A stretch of DNA of 64,000 nt from positions 994,501 through 1,058,500 of the forward strand of contig OX392530.1 in assembly GCA_947623455.1 (NCBI GenBank), in the 5' to 3' direction. Below, piece after piece: positions 10,801-20,608 of the stretch; position 1 is the first letter of the stretch, and every line of letters begins with the position of its first letter. The notes below the pieces were generated by a model. That model was not told the DNA's origin. It saw only the letters and a list, made by a program, of their open reading frames with translations, and did not search any database. Both the position numbers and the translations under genes were made by a program. Source of the stretch: Mimachlamys varia. Taxonomy: Eukaryota > Mollusca > Bivalvia > Pectinida > Pectinidae.

Positions 10801-12681
10801 ATAGTGCTGTCTCACTGAAATATTCACATACAATGCACTTTATAGTGCTGTCTCACTGAAATATTGGTCATATACAATGTACTTTATAGTGCTGTCTCAC
10901 TGAAATGCTGGTCACATACAATGTACTTTATAGTGCGGTCTCACTGAAATGCTGGTCATATACAATGTACTTTATAGTGCTGTCTCATTGAAGTATTCAC
11001 ATACAATGCACTTTATAGTGCTGTCTCACTGAAATATTGGTCATATACAATGTACTTTATAGTGCTGTCTCACTGAAATATTGGTCATATACAATGTACT
11101 TTATAGTACGGTCTCACTGAAATACTGGTCATATGCAATGTACTTTATAGTGCGGTCTCACTGAAATATCTCGGCGCGCGGCGCGCCCTTTACGGACAAA
11201 TATGAAATATAATTACAACTACCGATCTTATATAATAAATGATCCAGATTTATTGTGTGTGACTTACTTTGTCCGTCTACTGCTCTTTTCTCTGTGGGAC
11301 AGATCCCTCTAGAAAATCAAACGAACATGCTTAAGAAGTCAATTAACGTCGTTTTAAGTTGTAAGTATTACCATTCTAATAACACGTATATCGGCTTTAT
11401 ATTTAAAGAAAACCTATCTGATTATCACAATAATAAAAAAAGGCATGACTTTCTGATCCATATATAAAAACGTTATGCTTCACCGCTGAAATTATTGAAG
11501 CAGTACCAGTTCTGTGTGGTTCAAGAAATTCAACTGACAACAATAGATGAAGGTCACAGTTGACTTAACCAAGTAGATGAAGGTCCCAGCTGACTTACCC
11601 AAGTGGATGAAGGTCCCAGCTGACTTACCCAAGTAGATGAAGGTCACAGTTGACTTACCCAAGTAGATGAAGGTCACAGTTGACTTACCCCAGTAGATGA
11701 AGGTCCCAGCTGACTTACCCCAATAGATGAAGGTCACAGTTGACTTACCCCAATAGATGAAGGTCGCTGTATACGTTGTTACCGGAACATGTCATCTCAG
11801 ACAGACACCCCATTGGTATAATCGTATCACCTTTCTGGTAAACTCGACCGTCAAACCAACAGCCGACTGTAAGGAGTAGCAAAACTTGGGTTATATGTTT
11901 TAAATGTGAACTATTTCGAGTATGCGGCAAAACAGGTGTAATGAGTAACAAACGGTTAAAGTAGAATTATATCTGGTATATAAACGTTATTAAAGGTACA
12001 TGTACATTACTACAGGGGGTGTCTGTGTCCTTTTCATTGTAACTACAAATTACTTTTTTCAAAGCTACCTAATGCAATTCGAAGAGGAACAGAATGAGCT
12101 TTATGCATTACGTCTGGTTCTAACAGAGATGTGTAGAAAGAATGAGCTAGGTTATGTCAAAATACAATCAAAATTGTCGATGTCCTGTCCAAAGACGGAC
12201 AGAAAATTGCCGATGTCCTGTCCAAAGACGGACAGAATATTGTCGATGTCCTGTCCAAAGACGGACAGAAAATTGTCGATGTCCTGTCCAAAGACGGACA
12301 GAAAATTGTCGATGTCCTGTCCAAAGACGGACAGAAAATTGTCGATGTCCTGTCCAAAGATGGACAGAAAATTGTCGATGTCCTGTCTTAAGACGGACAG
12401 AAATTGCCAATGTCCTGTCAAAAGGTAGACAGAAAATTGCTGCTGTTCTGTTCTGAAATTGTCTCCCGGTCGCTTCCCACTGCCTTACAAAGTAAATTCC
12501 TTGGTACAGTGTAGTCATGACTTCATATCTGGTGTACCATATCCATCATTAGCGTAGTATGTTATATACTTTGATGGCTAAACATGTTTTTGTGTGCCCT
12601 TTTCAGTGACTTACCTTGACCATTTGTCGACGGGGCGGCAGATGACATGGAAAACACGACAGCTAGTAGTACGGGGACCAT
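4790..12681 (-). CDS. Secreted protein with three cysteine modules (six exons)
   Basis: Minus-strand gene with exons 12681-12615, 11866-11749, 11308-11268, 10299-10182, 9279-9230 and 4896-4790. Together they total 501 nt, or 166 aa plus stop, and every junction closes in phase. Residues 1 to about 16 (MVPVLLAVVFSMSSAA) look like a signal peptide. Three modules follow, each opening GC[WL]FDG[RK]VY, with a glycine and isoleucines and then two more cysteines (one missing in module 3) before GNN or GHN. A short linker exon after modules 1 and 2 adds a fourth cysteine (GIC, GDC) and ends DGQS. Module exons 2 and 4 are both 118 nt with the same phases, so they arose by duplication. The pattern recalls a reduced von Willebrand factor C-like fold, but the family is not recognised. 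The protein is probably extracellular. A TATA box lies upstream at 12724-12741. Confidence 0.75.
4962..9092. repeat. 40-bp satellite-like array, about 103 copies
   Basis: The unit is tggtcaacttatatagacgt followed by cttatatgtcaacattataa. It fills the last intron of the cysteine-module gene. AGACGTCT inside each unit is a perfect palindrome. Sequence variants recur every 600 bp (15 units; compare 6301 with 6901) and every 280 bp (7 units; compare 7561 with 7841), so blocks were amplified as larger repeats. Confidence 0.97.
9230..9279 (-). CDS. Exon 5: second linker exon
   Basis: A 50-nt exon with acceptor taattgtgtag and donor ACAAA|gtgagt. It encodes GDCSSLEQQKRTADGQ, parallel to exon 3 (shared G-x-C and DGQ). 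Phase 2 in and phase 1 out match its neighbours. Confidence 0.65.
9490..9925. repeat. About 40-bp degenerate minisatellite
   Basis: Roughly ten diverged copies of a unit containing ttacgataaccgcgttatga and tgctgattacgataaa. It lies in the intron between exons 5 and 4 of the cysteine-module gene. Confidence 0.85.
10182..10299 (-). CDS. Exon 4: cysteine module 2
   Basis: A 118-nt exon, the same length and phases as exon 2. It encodes GCLFDGRVYGPGQDIIIP, then KC, LTC and LGNN. The acceptor is gtttaactacag and the donor CTTTT|gtaagc. Confidence 0.75.
10548..11168. repeat. About 41-46-bp minisatellite, about 14 copies
   Basis: The unit contains tcacatacaatgtactttat and agtgctgtctcactgaaata; some units add ggtca. 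It ends next to a GC-only palindrome at 11173-11187. It is intronic between exons 4 and 3. Confidence 0.9.
11268..11308 (-). CDS. Exon 3: short linker with a cysteine
   Basis: A 41-nt exon with acceptor gattttctag and donor ACAAA|gtaagt. In the required phase it encodes GICPTEKRAVDGQ, restoring phase 1 for the next module. A related 50-nt exon (9230-9279) sits before module 3. Confidence 0.68.
11530..11765. repeat. 30-bp array made of exon tail plus donor, about 8 copies
   Basis: The unit, plus strand, contains agatgaaggtcacagttgac followed by ttacccaagt. Read on the minus strand, each copy repeats the last bases of exon 2 (ACCTTCATCTA) and the donor GGG|gtaagtca. The array runs into exon 2 itself at 11749. 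Confidence 0.92.
11749..11866 (-). CDS. Exon 2: cysteine module 1
   Basis: The acceptor is ctccttacag. The exon encodes GCWFDGRVYQKGDTIIP, then MGC, MTC, SGNN and a tail ending LHLL. The donor TTGGG|gtaagt leaves phase 2. The last 15 or so exon bases plus the donor are repeated about eight times in the following intron. Confidence 0.75.
12167..12420. repeat. 33-bp minisatellite, about 8 copies
   Basis: The unit contains attgtcgatgtcctgtccaa and agacggacag. CTGTCC and GGACAG flank an AAAGAC loop, so each unit can form a hairpin. It lies in intron 1 of the cysteine-module gene. The period is divisible by three, giving five overlapping spurious frames. Confidence 0.95.
12615..12681 (-). CDS. 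Exon 1: start and signal peptide
   Basis: ATG at 12681-12679 is followed by a short hydrophobic segment, then APSTNGQ. The donor is TCAAG|gtaagt and the exon ends in phase 1. The TATA box about 45 bp upstream supports this start. Confidence 0.75.
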
Positions 12682-12723
12682 TGTTACTATGTGTTTGAGC
12701 AGAGACTGTGACACTAGAACATA

Positions 12724-12741
12724 CCTTATATATATATATAA
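12724..12741 (-). promoter_or_regulatory. TATA box
   Basis: On the minus strand the sequence is tatatatatataagg, with TATAAGG at 12730-12724. It lies about 43 bp upstream of the ATG at 12681, leaving room for a start site near 12700 and a very short 5' UTR. Confidence 0.55.
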
Positions 12742-13440
12742 GTAGTCCGGGGCCGCCTCGTGTGTCGTACGGTGGTCACGATAAGCATATCTTATATAAC
12801 AGAATCTGACACGTGCTTGTTTAACCTTAGAAAGAGGTCATTGTATCTAACGATATATTATTTTGAGTGTTTGATATTTTCTTCTGGTGTTGGTTGTCGT
12901 CGGAAACCCACGTGACGCAGTTCTATCGTTTGTGCCAATCGTTAAACGCTGGAATGAAACCATGCCCCGTCCCCCTCCGACTTAGGAAGGGGATGGAGTT
13001 TGTTGTAGTTTATATACAAATGTAGGGAAAAAACGCTTTGGGTTATATTTTATTCTTAATGGGAGTTATAACCAGGATATGACGATTTGATCATAATATG
13101 GCAATTTTGATCATGGTACAACCCCGGGAATGAGGGAGTGGGGGCTCGAATAGCTCAAATGCCTAAACTTTCAACAATTTCCCTTCCTCTTTTATCATAA
13201 TCATGCATTTATTCTCTGACTTAACTTCACGTCCCCCTCTAGGGTGAAGTTAAACGATAGTTAAAGTTTATATAGTCCTTGTTTCGAAAAACGGATCACA
13301 TGACAAAACAAACTTCAGCTACCAACTAAATGAACAAGGTTATAACTTGAAGTTATAATTGTAAGCAGTTATCCGTTGCTAAAGGGCCTTCACAAACAGC
13401 CAGTCGCTCAAAGCTACCAGTCTGCAATATCTAGCTCTTC
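12742..13440. other. Gene-free upstream region
   Basis: Upstream of the cysteine-module gene promoter. Contains one isolated copy of the 29-bp repeat core (gtcggaaacccacg near 12898). No exon is supported. Confidence 0.45.
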
Positions 13441-13600
13441 CCAACCACGTATTCATTTACAGCTGAGTAGGCTGGAACAAGCAGGGTAAAGTATCGTACT
13501 CAGAGAGATACAACACAGTGTCACTCGAGCCCACAACCCTTCGGTCACGAGCCCGGCGCCAAACCCCAAACTATTGAGTCTCCTGAATCATACTGGGCTG
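13440..13600. repeat. Possible SINE-like dispersed repeat
   Basis: The segment with caagcagggtaaagt, cactcgagccc and ccttcggtcacgagccc resembles the conserved tail common to SINE-like repeats in fish and mollusc genomes. It is truncated and diverged. A C tract of about 22 bases follows at 13616-13639. Confidence 0.3.
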
Positions 13601-14160
13601 AAATTATGTTTGGTACCCCCCCCCCCCCCCCCCCCCCCCATTTTTATGATGGAGTTTAACAAAACATAATTAAACGAAGATTTCAATTAGAAGCAAGAAG
13701 CATACATGTATCTGATATTCACGTTACATTTCGAATAACGGTATATTAATTTAATAATAGAAACTTATATAGTTGTGTTTGGAAGTTCGGAAATCCTTTT
13801 TTGTGAAAGTTGAAAAACAATCCTGTTGTTTCAATAATTTCAATTCTTTTATATCTCCGGAACGAAAATGTGTTTTATACGTCTCTATGTCCAGACTTGA
13901 TATCAATTAAATATCTGACTTAGTTTTCATCGTGTCGCCTTCGACGGATGTCAGAAAGGTGTAACATACAATGTACAAGTAGGGGTTGCTTTCTAACGGT
14001 GGCGGCGTCAACAGTGTTAAAGTTTTGTATTTAGCTCTGTTTTTGACAAAGCTAGCCCAACAAAACCACAATCAATGATGTAGTATATATGCGTAATAGA
14101 GCCCACTGGACTAAAAATATATCATTGATTCCTGCATTTTTGGGGTAAAAATATCAACGT

Positions 14161-14524
14161 TAAAGGCCCAATATACGTAACTTTCGGCAAAACCTGAAGC
14201 AATAATCAAGCCTAATAACTTAGCATATTTGTAGATTTAGTAAAGATTAACTGATATCAGCAATATTCAAGATGAATTCGCACGCGGTAACCGGTACATC
14301 AGCAGTTGAAATACGGTATTTGTAAACCCGCATCCATTTTGAACTGTCTTTTACCTTCGGTTTGTTATATTAAAGTAGTGGGCCCCACCTGAATTTCTTG
14401 TTAGTTATACCGCTCAGGTTTACTTCGTTTTAGGCTTATTTTTGCATGGTTATCATATGGATTTTTTTTCATAATTTTTCAGAATCACGAAAAAATTCCT
14501 GAAGTTACGTATATTTGGCCTTTA
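14161..14524. mobile_element. MITE-like inverted-repeat element (full copy)
   Basis: The left end taaaggcccaatatacgtaa is mirrored by ttacgtatatttggccttta on the right. No coding capacity. Related half-copies lie at about 18190-18330 (left half, inverted) and 33037-33165 (right half, inverted). Confidence 0.7.
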
Positions 14525-14956
14525 GCTCTTGTATATTGGCTGTTTCTGACAAAGTATAAATACTAGAGCAACAAAATTCGGGTTATAAGATTATCGTGTG
14601 GTGTTTACCTGGATATGTTAAACTCTTTACTAGTATTTCAACAATTTCTGTATTTTGGGGATAAACACCTCCAAATTCTGGACCGAGAGAAAAAAATCAA
14701 AGTTCCTCACAAAGTATAAAAGCTATAGCAGCGAAAATTACAAATCGGGACAGGCGACACATACAATAACGCGTAATTCTTGTGTCTTGTGTGTTATATT
14801 ACTTTATGCATGCTATTTTATTGTCTTTTGTGAAAATATCTTATCAATCGAAACTGAACAGCAATCTGACGATCGCTGGAACAACGTGATCCTTATCTGG
14901 ACCAAACGTGACATGATTGGCTACAGGACACGTGAGGTCAGCAGTCAGTTAGTATT

Positions 14957-15140
14957 CTAAAGAGTTTTACTTTTGTCAGAGATTGATAATAAATCTGTTG
15001 CTAACATTGTCGGACTATTACAAATGTTCGTCCCGTACACTTACACTTCAGCTTAATCAATCAGCATTGCTCTGGTGACCTTCTTCTTCTGAAACACAAT
15101 TTAAATGTCTAGTAAACACAATGAACAACCAAGCTGTCTC
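14957..15140. repeat. Duplicated about 180-bp segment, copy 1
   Basis: Nearly identical to 15466-15680, with a short insertion in copy 2. On the minus strand both contain a strong acceptor (ttgtgtttcag) followed by a 12-codon open stretch KKKVTRAMLID and stop, so each could be a terminal exon of an unknown gene. Confidence 0.75.
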
Positions 15141-15149
15141 ATATAATAT

Positions 15150-15967
15150 ATGAAGATTTCACATGTATGTATGTGCATTTTACGTGTATGTAGATTTCAC
15201 ATGTATGTATGTGCATTTTACGTGTATGTATTTCACATTTCACGTGTATGTTGATTTCGCGCGTATGTGGATTTCACGTGTATGTGGATTTCACGTTTAA
15301 CGTGTGTGTGTATTTAACGTGTATGTGGATTTCACGTTAAATGCGTATGTAGATTTCACGTGTGTGTGGATTTCGCGTGTATGTAGATTTCACGTGTATG
15401 CGGATTCCACGTGTAGAGTCTAAGTAGATTTAATGTCTATGTGGATTTCACGATTAGGTGGATTTCTAAAGAGTTTGTAAGCATTTAGTTGTAAACTCAT
15501 TTTACTTTCGTCAGAGATTGATAATAAATCTGTTGCTAACATTGTTGGACTATTACAAATGTTCGTCCCGTACACTTACACTTCAGCTTAATCAATCAGC
15601 ATTGCTCTGGTGACCTTCTTCTTCTGAAACACAATTTAAATGTCTAGTAAGCACAATGAACAATCATGCTGTCTCATATACAGCATCTACTACATGAAGA
15701 TTTCACGTGTAAGTGTATTTCACATTTCACGTGTATGTAGATTTCACCTTTAAGTTAAGTTCACATTTTACGTGTATGTAGATTTCGTGTGTATGTAGAT
15801 TTGGCGTGGGGTGCATTTCATGTGGATGTGGATTTCACGTGTATGTGGATTTCACGTTAAATGTGTATGTGGATTTCACGTCTAGATAGATTTCGCGTAT
15901 ATGTAGATTTGGCGTGGATGTGGATTTTATGTGGATGTGGATTTCACATGTATGTGGATGTCACGAA
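15150..15967. repeat. Degenerate 15-18-bp satellite, left part
   Basis: Units of the type cacgtgtatgtggatttca, interrupted by the duplicated segment at 15466-15680. The same satellite continues at 20063-20608, so the 4.1-kb element between them was inserted into it. Confidence 0.85.
15466..15680. repeat. Duplicated about 180-bp segment, copy 2
   Basis: Second copy of the segment at 14957-15140, preserving the same candidate acceptor and short terminal reading frame on the minus strand. The two copies are separated by the gtatgtggatttcacgt satellite. Confidence 0.75.
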
Positions 15968-16367
15968 GGGCGCGACGAATTACCCAAATTTACCCAAATC
16001 TACCCAAATCTTACCCAAATCTACCCAAATCTACCCAAATATTACCCAAATCTTACCCAAATTGTACAAATACACCACAATTGTAAGAAAACCAATAGCT
16101 TAATTAATTAATTATTCGCAAATTTTGATGATGGATGTCGTTTTCTCCTGGTTTTAGCCATCCAAACTTCAGTAAGGGTTATCTCCCCTGTATCACGCAT
16201 GACAATTAAGAATATTATCAGCAAAACGTGACTATGTTTCTGTATCGTACTTATAATCATAATATCAATCATGTTAAATAATATAACTATAGAAACAATA
16301 TAAAAGCAATAATCAATAGAAAATTGTCGTGCTCGAAAAGCTTATATTTCATAATATAAAAATCACA

Positions 16368-16872
16368 TTACCCAAATCTACTAAAATCTTACCCAAATCT
16401 ACCCAAATCTTACCCAAATCTACCCAAATCTTACCCAAATCTACCCAAATCTTATCCAAATCTACCTTAATCTTACCCAAATCTACCCAAATCTTACCCA
16501 AATCTACCTAAATCTTACCCAAATCTACCCAAATCTTCCTAAATCTTACCCAAATCTACCCAAATCTACCTAAATCTTACCCAAATCTACCCAAATCTTA
16601 CCCAAATCTACCTTAATCTTACCCAAATCTTACCCAAATCTACCTATATCTTACCCAAATCTACCCAAATCTACCTAAATCTACCTAAATCTTACCCAAA
16701 TCTACCCAAATCTACCTAAATCTTACCCAAATCTACCCAAATCTTACCCAAATCTACCTAAATCTTACCCAAATCTACCCAAATCTACCTAAATCTTACC
16801 CAAATCTACCCAAATCTTACCCAAATCTACCTTAATCTTACCCAAATCTTACCCAAATCTTATCCATATCTC
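16368..16872. repeat. 10-11-bp acccaaatct array
   Basis: About 47 alternating units acccaaatctt and acccaaatcta with some cctaaatct variants. Short arrays of the same unit lie at 15980-16065 and, inverted, at 19970-20050, inside both ends of the 4.1-kb element. Confidence 0.93.
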
Positions 16873-17526
16873 ACAAATAACCTATTACCAGAGAGTATAT
16901 AGATACGTTTCTAAAAATTATGCAATCAACATTTCAACAACAAATGATTACACTGACAGACAATTATACATTTTACAAAGAGTGGAAACAGGTGAAAATC
17001 TACGTAATTATGAACATACATGTTAATTTACAGGTAAAGCATGACCAAACTGAATAACCAATAACTGGGAAATTATCCAGTTATCATATGCTATATAATA
17101 CATTCCGCAATAATGTATATACCTACTTGACGTCAAAGCTTTTTTTAGTATATGTATATTCGTGTATGTGTGTGTTTAAATGTATACTATCCGTTTTGTT
17201 AAACACACAAGTTTCTAGTATTATTAACTGTAAACCATATCCAAAGTGTGCTTATTACGATTAGCTACACATGTGCCGTTACAATCCAGGTTACGGGTTA
17301 GCATGTAAATAACATCGTAATGGCCACAAACTCCTAGAGGCGACAATTATCTATAGGACTCTGGCATTATCAGTCATCAATATGTATTGTATATGTAGTT
17401 GCACTGATATTTACTCGTAAGCTTTCTAATACTCATCCCACTCTTTACTTTAATAACCATACTATAACGCAGCATGACTGCCACAAACATTTAGGACTAA
17501 CATTAATAAAAAGGTACCTGGTCCAA

Positions 17527-18030
17527 TCATATTGATAACATTTACGATCAAGCTTCATCGAGATTGAATATACTGAGAATTCTGAAATATATAGTTGACA
17601 CAAATACATTTAAAACAATATATATATCATACATTAGACCAATATTAAAATATTCCATCATAGTTTGGGATAATTGCACTAAAAATGAATATGATTTACT
17701 TGAATCTATCCAAATTGAAGCTATGAAAATAATAACTGCATAAAGGACACTTATGTTTAAAATTATCAAAGACTGTTCTCTTACATATCTCTATACAACC
17801 ATTCCTTAATACAAGTACATCTTATTCGTTTAGAAATGAAAGAATATTTAATGTACCTACTGCTAGAACTAATAATTATAAAAATAGTTTTTTCCTTCTG
17901 CTATGCATAACTGGAACTCTCTGGAAGACTCAATAAGAAATTCTGTTTCAATCTCTAGCTTTAAATCGAAACTTAAAAAAGTATTCCCTATAACTATAGC
18001 ATTTCTGAAATGTTTAATAACTGTAATCCT
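17527..18030 (+). pseudogene. Decayed non-LTR retrotransposon (LINE) reverse transcriptase, C-terminal end
   Basis: Translation of the plus strand from about 17527 gives motifs typical of the region after the RT domain in LINEs: RLNILRILKY, IYISYIRPILKYSIIVWDNC and LESIQIEAMKII, then a stop. After frameshifts it continues with PSAMHNWNSLEDSIRNS and SFKSKLKKVF. There are several stops and at least one indel, and no upstream RT core. It lies inside the 4.1-kb element. Confidence 0.7.
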
Positions 18031-18661
18031 AGAAATCTAAATATCATTTTGTGTCAATTGAGAAACAATGCCAGTGATTTAAAATTATGATAGATTGATA
18101 GAACATTTGGTTGATGATGGTTCCTTATTTATTTATTAATTTTGAGAGTTTTACGACCTCACATGGTCTAACGACCTTGGGTGGACGCTGCTGTACCGGT
18201 AACCACGTAAGAATTCACCTTGAATATTGCTGATATCAGCTAATCTTAACTAAATCTATAAATATTATAAGTTATTAGGCTTGATTTTCGCTTCAAGTTG
18301 TGCGGAAAGATACGTATATTGGGCCTTTAATTAATAAGAATGGTATGTGAGTGAGTGTGTTTGACTTTGTGTTAACGTACGAATCAGTAATTTGACATTT
18401 TATCAAATTATACATGTGAAGTTCTTATTAAAACGTCAAAATAAAAATGGGACTAAATAGAAGTTATTGTGACTTGGAATTTTGATTTATATCAGAAACG
18501 TATAAAGGCTGTATACGTCTCTGTTTATATACATCCCATTATCCTAAGCGAAATATTCCAATTAATCCGTAAACCAGAAAATTATTTTATCAATTTTTAT
18601 ATCTATACGTCCTTCGTTTGTAACTGGCGTATTATTCATCTAATTACCCCGTGAGTTATTC

Positions 18662-18695
18662 AAACCACGGACTTAGATTGCTATCTAAGTCCGTG
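18662..18695. repeat. Dispersed hairpin, copy 1
   Basis: ccacggacttagat and atctaagtccgtg form an inverted repeat with a short loop. Related palindromes lie at 19609-19643, 21777-21806, 21846-21873 and 22472-22515. Confidence 0.7.
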
Positions 18696-19194
18696 TTTAA
18701 GCTAATGATATAAATATAAATATACGCCGGGACGTATATCTCACATATACGTCCCTGTATCTAGCGATTTATTCAAATTGCAAGTCCCATTTTATATTTC
18801 GTAAGAATTGATCGATATACGTCCCTTCGTACTTAGCGAATAATTTATTATAAATATATGTTGTTAGATGTTTATTGACACTTAACATGGACTTATTGAT
18901 TGACATAGGTCTCTTTTGTTCACGTTCGTTATCAGTATCTGAGTTCCTCGTATATTGTAGTAGCCCCCAGGACACGACCAAGTATATTGGCCCCAGTCCA
19001 CAATGAAGCTGGACTCCAGATAACAGACTTGTGTTATTTCCTAATTAGTGTCACAACATCAATTGGGTTATATGAAAGAGACGAATATATCGTAAAAATA
19101 TAATACAAACTGCAGAAACTTTGAAAATATATACGTAATTTCGAAAAATATATACTTGTCCGTCATAGATTTTAACAAGCATGATGTTTGAAAT

Positions 19195-19560
19195 AAATTG
19201 AACTAAAACGATCATTATATGTATGTCCCGTTATACTTTTCAAATGAATAAAAACGATCGTTTGATACATGTCCCGTTATACTTATCAAATGAATAAAAA
19301 CGATCGTTTGATACATGCCCCGTTATATTTATCAAATGAATAAAAACGATCGCTTTATACATGTCCCGTTTCTATCATCAAATGAATAAAAACGATCGTT
19401 TTATATGCCCCGTTATATTTATAAAATGAATAAAAACGATCGTTTGATACTGTCCCGTTATACTTATCAAATGAATAAAAACGATCGTTTGATACATGTC
19501 CCATTATACTTATCAAAGGAATTATATAGAACGATTATTCTATGCATGTCACGTTATACC
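19195..19560. repeat. About 46-bp minisatellite, about 8 copies
   Basis: The unit contains tcaaatgaataaaaacgatc followed by gtttgatacatgtcccgtta. It is inside the 4.1-kb element. Confidence 0.9.
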
Positions 19561-19608
19561 TATCAATTGAACTAAACTGAATATTGGGCAAGATTTGGGT
19601 TGATTTGG

Positions 19609-19643
19609 GCACGGACTTAGATTAGATTGCTATCTAAGTCCGT
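19609..19643. repeat. Dispersed hairpin, copy 2
   Basis: cacggacttagat and atctaagtccgt are inverted around a short loop. It interrupts the inverted acccaaatct array on the right side of the 4.1-kb element. Confidence 0.7.
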
Positions 19644-20062
19644 AATTTGGGTAAGACTTAGGTAAGGTTTAAGTAGATTTGGGTAATGTGATGATTATAT
19701 AACGTCTATTGATTATTGCATTTCTAATGTTTCTTTATCTATATTATTTAACGAATTGATAAATATTATAATAGGCCTAAAGCACAATACAGATATATAA
19801 CGTTGGTAATTTCTTTGCTATGCGTGATATAACGAGGTTAGGGGAGATAAACCTTACTCATGTTTGGTTTACTAAAACCTGGAGAAAACACGTCGACCAT
19901 CAAAAATTTGCGTATAATAAAATTAATAATGCTATTGGTTTTCTTATAATTGTGGTGTACTTGTACGATTTGGGTAGATTTGGGTAAGATTTGGGTAGAT
20001 TTGGGTAGATTTGGGTAAGATTTGGGGTAGATTTGGGTAGATTTGGGTAATTCGTCATGCCG

Positions 20063-20608
20063 GTCACGAATATGTGGATTTCACGTTTCACGTGTATGTA
20101 GATTTCGCGTGTATGTTGATTTCGCGTGTATGTGGATTTCGCATGTATGTGGATTTCGCGTGTATGTGGATTTCACATTAAATGCGTATGTAGATTGCAC
20201 GTGTTTGTAGATTTCACGTGTATGTGGATTTCAAGTGTATGCGGATTTCAAGCGTATGTAGATTTCTCGTGTATTAGGATTTCACGCGTAAATAGATTCA
20301 ATGTGTTTGTGGTTTTCACATGTTTATGTGGTTTTCACATGTATATGTGGCTTTCACATGTATGCGGATTTCACGTATATGTAGATTTCACGTGTATGCG
20401 AATTCCACGTGTAGAGTCTAAGTAGATTTATATCTATGTGGATTTCACGATTAGGTGGATTTCACGTTAAATGTGTATAGATTCCGCATATATGCAAACG
20501 TCAGAGAGATGTAACGTGGGTTTCCGACGATGCGTATATCATGACATGTCGATTTCATGAGTAAGTGGATTTCACATTTTACATGTATGTATATTTCATG
20601 TGTTGATG
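20063..20608. repeat. Degenerate 15-18-bp satellite, right part
   Basis: Same gtatgtggatttcacgt family and orientation as 15150-15967. An isolated inverted copy of the 29-bp repeat occurs near 20497-20530. The open frames here are repeat artefacts. Confidence 0.85.

Larger units (their letters stand above)
15968..20062. mobile_element. 4.1-kb inverted-repeat element with 8-bp target duplication
   Basis: The left end gggcgcgacgaattaccc and the inverted right end cggcatgacgaattaccc match at 15 of 18 bases. GTCACGAA flanks both sides (15960-15967 and 20063-20070). The terminal homology continues inward for some 300-400 bp, including an acccaaatct array, a gttttctcc/tggttttag block and a cgtatcacgc-like block. 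The 8-bp duplication fits the hAT or Merlin type, but no transposase is visible. The interior holds a LINE fragment, so this is a non-autonomous or composite element. Confidence 0.65.

Noticed and set aside
12000..12518. Five overlapping frames around a 33-bp repeat
   Set aside because: Array period divisible by three; lies in intron 1 of the minus-strand gene and has no independent support.
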